DNA of 11,317 bases from JBBQBQ01 sp038317685 (GTDB lineage: Bacteria; Desulfobacterota; Desulfuromonadia; Desulfuromonadales; DDH964), in assembly GCA_038317685.1 (NCBI GenBank), contig JBBQBQ010000103.1:1-11317 (forward strand), written 5' to 3'. Under the pieces are notes generated by a model. The model did not search any database, was not told the DNA's origin, and saw only the letters and a list, made by a program, of their open reading frames with translations. The position numbers and the translations under genes were made by a program. Below are positions 6,321 to 11,317 of this stretch, piece after piece (positions within the stretch are counted from its first letter, which is position 1; every line of letters starts with the position of its first letter).

Positions 6321-7688
6321 ATGGCCAACACTACGGTTCATATCGGTTGCGGCGCCGGCTTTGCCCAGGACCGGACCGATGCGGCGGGACCGGTCGTCGA
6401 TACCTTGATCGCCGCTGCTGCCCCCGCCTTTCTGATCTTCGAAACCCTGGCCGAACGGACCCTGGCCCAGGCCCAGCTGCGTCACCAGCAACCGGGGGGA
6501 ACCGGCTATCTTCCGGCGATGCTGAACTTCGTCGGCCCGGTTCTCGAAAAATGTTTGAAAAACGGGATCCGCATCATCGGCAACTTCGGCGCGGCCGACC
6601 CTCTCGGGGCGGGGCGGGCTCTGCGGGAGGTCATGAATCGGGGCGGCTTCTCCGACCGGCCGATCGGCGTCGTCCTCGGCGACAACCTGCTGGAACGGGT
6701 GAGTCCGGAGGAGATTCGCCACTGGCCGCTGGAGGGGGCGGTGCAGGATCCGACCGTCGCCCGCATTGTCGCCGCCAACGCCTACCTGGGCGCAGAGTCG
6801 ATCGCCGAGGCCCTGGATCGTGGGGCGCAGATCGTCATCACCGGGCGAGTGGCCGATCCGGCCCTGGCTCTCGGCCCCCTGGCCCATCACTTCAACTGGG
6901 AGTGGACCGATTGGGACCGGCTGGCAGCCGGGACCCTGGCCGGCCATTTTCTCGAATGCGGGGCGCAGGTGACCGGCGGCTACTTCGCCGATCCGGGGAT
7001 GAAGGATGTCCCCGGCGTGGCCGATCCCGGGTATCCGATCGCCGAAGTCGCAGCCGACGGTTCGCTGGTCCTCGGCAAAGCCGCGGGGACCGGTGGCCTC
7101 GTCTCTTTGGCGACCGTCAAGGAACAGATCCTCTACGAGATTCACGATCCGGCCGCCTATCTGACCCCCGATGTGACCCTCGATATCACCGGGGTGCAGC
7201 TCGCCGCGGTGGGGCGCGACCGGGTCGCCGTTCGCGGTGCCCGGGGCCTGGCCCGGCCCCGACAGTTGAAGGCCACGGTCTGCATGGCCGGCGGCTGGAT
7301 GGGCGAAGGGGAGATCTCCTACGCCGGACCGAACGCCCTGCGGCGGGCCGAACTGGCCATCGAAATCCTGCAGGCGCGGCTCGCCAAACTGCTCCCCTCT
7401 CTCCCGGTCCATTTCGACATCATCGGTTACTCCAGCGTCTTCAGCAGTTCCTCCGGTCCGCGCCGCCCCTTCCCGGAGGTGGCGGGCGTCCCCGATGCCC
7501 GGGTGCGTCTGGCGACGCGGGGAAGCGACCGGCGGCTGGTCGAACGGGCCGTCGCCGAGGTCGAGGCCCTCTACACCACCGGGCCGGCCGGCGGCGGCGG
7601 GGTCCGTCTGCAGGTGACCGAAACCCTCGATACCGCCTCTTGCCTGATCGACCGGGAGCTGGCCGCTTCCCGCGTCGAGCTTCTTTAG
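6321..7688 (+). CDS. AtuA family protein (DUF1446), core domain
   Basis: A 455-residue soluble protein of the acyclic terpene utilisation AtuA / DUF1446 family. Recognisable segments, in order: a glycine-rich N-terminus IGCGAGFAQDR (8-18), FETLAERTLAQ (40-50), GNFGAADP, VITGRVADP (172-180), ECGAQVTGGYFADPG (212-226), GTGGLVSLATVKEQ (from 256) and an IHDPAAYLTPDV stretch. The family is named from Pseudomonas genes for citronellol/geraniol breakdown, but its reaction is not established as far as I know, and many members sit in unrelated catabolic clusters. No geranyl-CoA carboxylase or other terpene gene is visible here. The small C-terminal domain found in long AtuA proteins is encoded by the next gene, 8 nt downstream. 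The product probably acts on the compound brought in by the TRAP transporter. Confidence 0.88.
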   Translation: MANTTVHIGCGAGFAQDRTDAAGPVVDTLIAAAAPAFLIFETLAERTLAQAQLRHQQPGGTGYLPAMLNFVGPVLEKCLKNGIRIIGNFGAADPLGAGRALREVMNRGGFSDRPIGVVLGDNLLERVSPEEIRHWPLEGAVQDPTVARIVAANAYLGAESIAEALDRGAQIVITGRVADPALALGPLAHHFNWEWTDWDRLAAGTLAGHFLECGAQVTGGYFADPGMKDVPGVADPGYPIAEVAADGSLVLGKAAGTGGLVSLATVKEQILYEIHDPAAYLTPDVTLDITGVQLAAVGRDRVAVRGARGLARPRQLKATVCMAGGWMGEGEISYAGPNALRRAELAIEILQARLAKLLPSLPVHFDIIGYSSVFSSSSGPRRPFPEVAGVPDARVRLATRGSDRRLVERAVAEVEALYTTGPAGGGGVRLQVTETLDTASCLIDRELAASRVELL

Positions 7689-7696
7689 GAGACCCC

Positions 7697-8089
7697 ATGG
7701 ACCCGTCGCTCCTGCTTGTCCCCCTCCATGCCCTCGCCCATGCCCGCGCCGGCGACAAGGGGAACCGTCTGAATGTCAGCCTGATCTGCTACCGGCCCGA
7801 ATTCTACTCCTACCTCGCCGAGCAGGTGAGTGCGGCGGCGGTGGCGGAGCTCTTCCGGGCCCGACGGCCGACGGCGGTCAAGCGCTACGACCTCCCCGCC
7901 CTGGGGGCCTTCAACTTCGTCCTCGACGACGTCCTCGAAGGGGGGGTGAACAATTCCCTCTGCCTCGACAAACACGGTAAAGGCCTTTCGTTCCTGCTCC
8001 TTTCGATGCAGGTGAGGATACCGCGGAAACTGGTTTCACCCACTCCGGCCAGCCGGGAGGTGGCGCTCGACGCGACCACCCCGGCCTAG
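7697..8089 (+). CDS. AtuA-related small protein (stand-alone AtuA C-terminal domain)
   Basis: A 130-residue protein matching the C-terminal domain that ends long AtuA proteins. The signatures are HARAGDKGNRLNVSLI (near residues 14-29), the middle KRYDLPALGAFNFVLDDVL, and GGVNNSLCLDKHGKGL toward the C-terminus. The start is ATG 7697 with AGGAG at 7687-7691, overlapping the AtuA stop. Because each gene has its own stop, ribosome binding site and start, the split is real and not a frameshift. The two products presumably form one complex. No membrane segments or signal peptide were seen. The same frame stays open far upstream inside the AtuA gene, but that part has the arginine- and glycine-rich look of a shadow. 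Confidence 0.82.
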   Translation: MDPSLLLVPLHALAHARAGDKGNRLNVSLICYRPEFYSYLAEQVSAAAVAELFRARRPTAVKRYDLPALGAFNFVLDDVLEGGVNNSLCLDKHGKGLSFLLLSMQVRIPRKLVSPTPASREVALDATTPA

Positions 8090-8111
8090 CCCCAGCCCAA
8101 GGAGAGCGACC

Positions 8112-9098
8112 ATGAAGGTAGGAAGATCGCCACGGAATATCCTGTTCAGCTGCTTGTCGGTCCTGCTGGCGAGCGGTGTCCTGTTCGGCGGCGGGACCGC
8201 CCTGGCGGGGCAGAAGCTCCTCATCGGCACCACCTCGTCCTCCTCCAGCCACTACGGCTACTTCGTCGCCGTCAGCCAGCTCATCAACCAGCAGATCCCC
8301 GGTGTCGAGGCGTCGGTCGTCGAGACCGGCGCCACCCTTGACAACCTGCGCCGGATCAAGCGCAATCAGATCGATTTCGGCCTCGTCACCACCAACGTCC
8401 TCTACGCCGCCTACCAGGGGAAGGGGGAGTTCGAAGGGGCGCCGGTGAAGGCCAAACTCCTCTGGGTCTACGACATCGCGCCGCAGAACGTGGTGGTGCG
8501 GGCCGACTCCGGGATCGCGGCCCTCGCCGATCTGAACGGGAAAAAGTTCAACCCGGGGCTGAAGGGTTCGGCGACGGAGAGCACCACCGAAGCGGTTTTT
8601 AAGGTCCTCGGCATCACGCCCGACTACGTGCGCGGCTCGACCGGCGACATCGTTAGCTCGATCAAGGACAACCGGGTCGTCGGCTACGTCAAATCGGGGG
8701 CCGGCCTGAAGCTCGACTCATCCTCCCGCGACATCGCCACCATGACCCCGATCCGCCTCCTCGGCATCGACGCCGGACAGCAGCAGAAGCTGGCCGCGGC
8801 GATGCCGGAAATCTCCCTGGTCGACGTGCCGAAGGGCGAGCATTACGACGCCTACAGCACCTGGGGCTTCGCCGTGGCGGCGGCCGCCGGGCCGGAGATG
8901 GATGAAGAGACCGCCTACCGTATCGTCAAAGCGGTCTGCGAGGACAAGGAAGCCCAGGCCAACGCCTACGGCGGGGTCAAAGGGGCCGACTTCGTGGCCG
9001 ACACCCTCAAATTCGCCACGGTCCCGCTTCACCCCGGCACCATTCGCTACTTCAAGGAACGGGGCGTGACCATCCCCGACCGTCTGATCGAGAAATAA
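8112..9098 (+). CDS. TAXI-family TRAP transporter solute-binding protein
   Basis: A 328-residue periplasmic receptor of the TAXI group. A Sec signal peptide is clear: basic start (MKVGRSPR), a hydrophobic core and an ALA site, so cleavage is expected after A32. The mature part opens with KLLIGTTSSSSSHYGYFVAVSQLIN, typical of TAXI proteins, and continues with the DFGLVTTNVLYAAYQG, ADLNGKKFNPGLKGSATE and YSTWGFAVAAAA segments. AAGGAG at 8100-8105 supports the start. It should capture a small carboxylate-like ligand and hand it to the permease encoded 19 nt downstream. The ligand cannot be read from the sequence; the neighbouring AtuA and 2-hydroxyacid dehydrogenase genes hint at an organic acid. 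Confidence 0.93.
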   Translation: MKVGRSPRNILFSCLSVLLASGVLFGGGTALAGQKLLIGTTSSSSSHYGYFVAVSQLINQQIPGVEASVVETGATLDNLRRIKRNQIDFGLVTTNVLYAAYQGKGEFEGAPVKAKLLWVYDIAPQNVVVRADSGIAALADLNGKKFNPGLKGSATESTTEAVFKVLGITPDYVRGSTGDIVSSIKDNRVVGYVKSGAGLKLDSSSRDIATMTPIRLLGIDAGQQQKLAAAMPEISLVDVPKGEHYDAYSTWGFAVAAAAGPEMDEETAYRIVKAVCEDKEAQANAYGGVKGADFVADTLKFATVPLHPGTIRYFKERGVTIPDRLIEK

Positions 9099-9117
9099 TC
9101 GACCGCAGGAGCGTGGC

Positions 9118-11037
9118 ATGACTTTGCGAGGCAAGCTCAGTTCCGGAATGTCCGTTCTCTTAGGACTCTTTGTCTTTTACACCTCGGCGACCGGTCCCTT
9201 CGACAGCCTGGTGCAGCGTTCGGTCTTTCTGGGCGTAGTCCTGCTCCTCGGCCTCCTCAATTACCCCCTCGGCGCCGGCCAGTCCTGGCGGCGCCTGGGG
9301 GTCGCGGTCGACCTGGCACTGGCGGCCGTCACCGTGGCGGGGTGTGCCTATGTCGTCCTCCACAGCGACATGATTATGACCTCTCTCCCCGAGGCGGGGC
9401 TTAAGGAGATTCTGCTCACGGCCGGTCTGGTCCTGGTCATTCTGGAACTCTCTCGCCGCTCCATCGGCTACATCTTCCCGCTCATGGTCATCGTTAGCCT
9501 TCTCTATGCCTTCTACGGTGACAAGATCCCCGGCCGTTTCGGCACCCGGGGCTTCGATCTCTACTTCATCACCGAGACCCTCTACCTCGGCGACATCGGT
9601 CTGTGGGGGCTCCTCCTCGGGGTGGCGGCGACGGTCATCGCCGCCTTCAGCCTCTTCGGCAGCCTGGTCCTGCAGACCGGCGGCGCCCAGACCTTCATCG
9701 ACCTGGCTCTGCGCCTCGGCGGCGGACGGATCGGCGGCGGCGCCAAGATCGCCACCATCGCCTCGGGCATCTTCGGCATGGTCAGCGGCAGCTCCGTCGC
9801 CAACGTCGCCACCACCGGCACCTTCACCATCCCGCTCATGAAGCGGCTGAAGTACCCGCCGGAGTTCGCCGCGGCGGTCGAGGCGGTCGCCTCCACCGGT
9901 AGCCAGCTGGCCCCGCCGATCATGGGGGCCGCCGCCTTCATCATGGCCGAAATCCTCGGTGTCGATTACCTGAAGATCATGATCGCCGGCACCATGCCCG
10001 CCCTCTTCTTCTACGGCGGCCTCTTCATGACCGTCCACTTCGTCGCCGGGGAGCGGGGGCTGGGACAGGTCGATGCCAGCGACATCCCGGCCTGGCGGAT
10101 CATCCTCAACTGGCGGCGCCTCCTGCCCATCGTCGGGGCGGCCGTCGGGCTCACCTTCGGCATTTTCAACGGCAATTCGATCCAGACCGCCTGTTTCTAC
10201 GGCATGGTCGGCATCATCATCGGCTTCGTCCTCGGCCGTCTCGGCACCGGGACCGGCCCTCTGGGGATACTCAAACAGCTGCTCCAGGCCCTCGGCGAGG
10301 CCGGCCAGGGGCTGGTCGTCGTCGGTGTGCTGCTGGCCGGCGCCCAGATCATGGTGGCGATGATCAATCTGACCGGGATCGGCATCACCATCTCCTCCCT
10401 GATCGTCGGTCTCGGGGGGAGTTCGATCTTCCTTACCGCCTTCATCGTGGCGGCGGTCTGCATGGTCATGGGGATGGGCATCCCGACCACGGCCGCCTAC
10501 GTCCTGGTGGCGGCGATCCTCGCCCCGGCCATGATCAAGATCGGCATCGCCCCCCTGGTCGCCCACATGTTCGTCTTCTACTACGCGACCCTTTCGGTCA
10601 TCACCCCGCCGGTCTGCGTGGCGGTCTTCCTCGCCGCCGGCATCGCCCGGACCGGCTGGCCGGCTGTCGCCCGCCAGGCCCTGGCCCTCGGTGCGGTCAC
10701 CTACGTGATCCCTTTCCTCTTCATCCTCTATCCCGGCCTCCTCGATCCCGGCACCGACCTCCCCGCTGTCGCCGAAGCCTTCCTCTCCGGGAGCCTCTTC
10801 GTCATCGGCTTCGCCGCCCTCTTCGGTGGCCTGCGGGTCATCGGCCACGGCCTCGTCGACCGGGTCGCCTGGCTGGTGGTGGCGATGGTCGCCGTCTACC
10901 CCCACTGGTTCGGCCTCGTCCTGTCGGTCGGCCTGACCGCCGCCTTGTGGGGGTTGCGTCGCAAAAACGGCTTCCATTTCGTGCGGCCCGAGAGCCTGCC
11001 GGGACCGTTCCCGGACGCCCTCGACAAACCGTGCTGA
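9118..11037 (+). CDS. TRAP transporter fused permease (DctQ-DctM type)
   Basis: A 639-residue polytopic inner-membrane protein that combines the small (4-helix) and large (12-helix) TRAP permease parts, as is usual for TAXI systems. The small-subunit-like region covers about residues 1-170. The large-subunit region carries the two pseudo-symmetric motif sets: SSVANVATTGTFTIPLMKR and EAVASTGSQLAPPIMGAAAF (about 224-275) in the first half, and GMGIPTTAAYVL (452-465) and LSVITPPVCVAVF (about 490-505) in the second. It should drive substrate import with a sodium or proton gradient. AGGAG at 9107-9111 supports the start. It ends the tight operon begun at 6321; a gap of just over 100 bp follows. 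Confidence 0.94.
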   Translation: MTLRGKLSSGMSVLLGLFVFYTSATGPFDSLVQRSVFLGVVLLLGLLNYPLGAGQSWRRLGVAVDLALAAVTVAGCAYVVLHSDMIMTSLPEAGLKEILLTAGLVLVILELSRRSIGYIFPLMVIVSLLYAFYGDKIPGRFGTRGFDLYFITETLYLGDIGLWGLLLGVAATVIAAFSLFGSLVLQTGGAQTFIDLALRLGGGRIGGGAKIATIASGIFGMVSGSSVANVATTGTFTIPLMKRLKYPPEFAAAVEAVASTGSQLAPPIMGAAAFIMAEILGVDYLKIMIAGTMPALFFYGGLFMTVHFVAGERGLGQVDASDIPAWRIILNWRRLLPIVGAAVGLTFGIFNGNSIQTACFYGMVGIIIGFVLGRLGTGTGPLGILKQLLQALGEAGQGLVVVGVLLAGAQIMVAMINLTGIGITISSLIVGLGGSSIFLTAFIVAAVCMVMGMGIPTTAAYVLVAAILAPAMIKIGIAPLVAHMFVFYYATLSVITPPVCVAVFLAAGIARTGWPAVARQALALGAVTYVIPFLFILYPGLLDPGTDLPAVAEAFLSGSLFVIGFAALFGGLRVIGHGLVDRVAWLVVAMVAVYPHWFGLVLSVGLTAALWGLRRKNGFHFVRPESLPGPFPDALDKPC

Positions 11038-11146
11038 CGGGGCGGGCCCCCTGGGGTAGCGGCAAATAATGCTTGGAGCGGCTCCGGCCCCTTGTTATGG
11101 TAGGATTCGCAGCGAAATATCCCCTTGACCCTTGCGGAGTCCTGCC
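11038..11146 (+). promoter_or_regulatory. Gap between TRAP permease and dehydrogenase: GC hairpins and possible promoter
   Basis: Two small G+C-rich dyads lie first: GGGG/CCCC (11039-11042 with 11047-11050) and GGAGC-G-GCTCC (11075-11085). Neither is followed by a real T-run, so termination is uncertain. TTGTTA (11092-11097) and AAATAT (11115-11120), 17 bp apart, are a weak promoter candidate (4/6 and 3/6). A perfect TTCGC-A-GCGAA palindrome (11106-11116) overlaps its -10 and could be an operator. GGAG at 11136-11139 is the ribosome binding site of the next gene. Confidence 0.25.
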
Positions 11147-11317
11147 ATGTCCCTGGCCCTGATCTATCCCGAGCACGATATGAGCCGCTGGGTCGCCGCG
11201 CTGCGACGACTCGCGCCGGCCTTGAGGGTTGAAGTCTGGCCCGAAATCGAAGATTACGGGTCGGTCGATTACGTCGTCTGCTGGAAACAGCCGGCCGGGG
11301 TGCTGCAAGGTTTTCCC
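11147..11317 (+). CDS. GhrA-like D-2-hydroxyacid dehydrogenase, N-terminal fragment (runs off window)
   Basis: Only the first 57 codons are present, and the frame is open to the window end. The start MSLALIYPEHDMSRWVAAL, followed by VEVWPEIEDYGSVDY and VVCWKQPAGVLQGFP, matches the N-terminal substrate-binding part of glyoxylate/hydroxypyruvate reductase A-type enzymes, which reduce 2-oxo acids with NAD(P)H. The NAD-binding and catalytic residues lie beyond the window and cannot be checked. The ATG is supported by GGAG 7 nt upstream. It lies in the same direction as the transporter operon and may process its substrate or product, either on the same transcript or from its own promoter. Confidence 0.75.
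   Translation, partial: MSLALIYPEHDMSRWVAALRRLAPALRVEVWPEIEDYGSVDYVVCWKQPAGVLQGFP

Noticed and set aside
6242..7696. Upstream extension of the AtuA-related gene in its own frame
   Set aside because: The frame is open, but the translation is low-complexity and rich in R, G and P, and it overlaps the real AtuA gene. The ATG at 7697 has a good ribosome binding site.
7680..7700. Frameshift breaking a single atuA gene in two
   Set aside because: The first frame ends with a proper stop after a complete core domain, and the second begins with its own ribosome binding site and ATG before its conserved domain, so two genes are more likely.
8145..8156. LFSC in the TAXI signal peptide as a lipobox
   Set aside because: Phenylalanine at -2 does not fit the lipobox, the preceding hydrophobic stretch is too short, and a good ALA signal peptidase I site follows at residues 30-32.
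9160..10977. Long antisense open frame opposite the TRAP permease
   Set aside because: Its translation is aspartate-, glutamate-, glycine- and arginine-rich with no recognisable domain, which is the usual mirror of a G+C-rich membrane-protein gene. The + strand gene is certain.

Overview
This is a gene-dense, high-G+C stretch of a bacterial chromosome (G+C estimated by eye). No rRNA, tRNA, CRISPR array, transposase or phage gene was seen. Strong Shine-Dalgarno sites, short gaps, a CHASE2-HD-GYP protein, a GNAT-deacetylase fusion and a TAXI-type TRAP transporter fit a Gram-negative, free-living environmental bacterium. A deltaproteobacterium of the Desulfuromonadales type is my best guess, but it is inferred from gene content and codon style only.

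Left part (1-5173, all + strand): the window opens inside a CHASE2 / three-helix membrane / HD-GYP protein, a predicted c-di-GMP phosphodiesterase. A 249-bp gap follows with a G-rich tract and a probable terminator. Next comes an apparent operon: a fusion of an N-terminal GNAT acetyltransferase with a C-terminal histone-deacetylase / acetylpolyamine-amidohydrolase domain; a membrane-bound GGDEF diguanylate cyclase whose start codon overlaps the end of the fusion gene; and a YjbQ/UPF0047 protein. The layout places an acetylation/deacetylation enzyme directly beside c-di-GMP synthesis, with c-di-GMP breakdown just upstream.

Middle (5174-6320): a long-loop hairpin followed by T's ends the left operon. 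A LysR-family regulator then runs on the - strand, divergent from the right-hand operon. The 104-bp divergent gap carries a very A+T-rich island of repeated ATAAATA heptamers, including an inverted repeat with a T-N11-A core over the lysR start codon. The best lysR promoter lies so close to the ATG that the transcript may be leaderless.

Right part (6321-11317, all + strand): AtuA-family protein (DUF1446), a separate small AtuA-related protein, a TAXI solute-binding protein and a fused TRAP permease form a tight, well-spaced operon, presumably controlled by the LysR protein. About 110 bp further on, the window ends inside the N-terminus of a GhrA-like 2-hydroxyacid dehydrogenase. Together these look like an uptake and processing system for an unidentified organic acid. 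The AtuA enzyme has no settled biochemical activity and the geranyl-CoA genes that named the family are absent here, so this locus is the best candidate for something undescribed.
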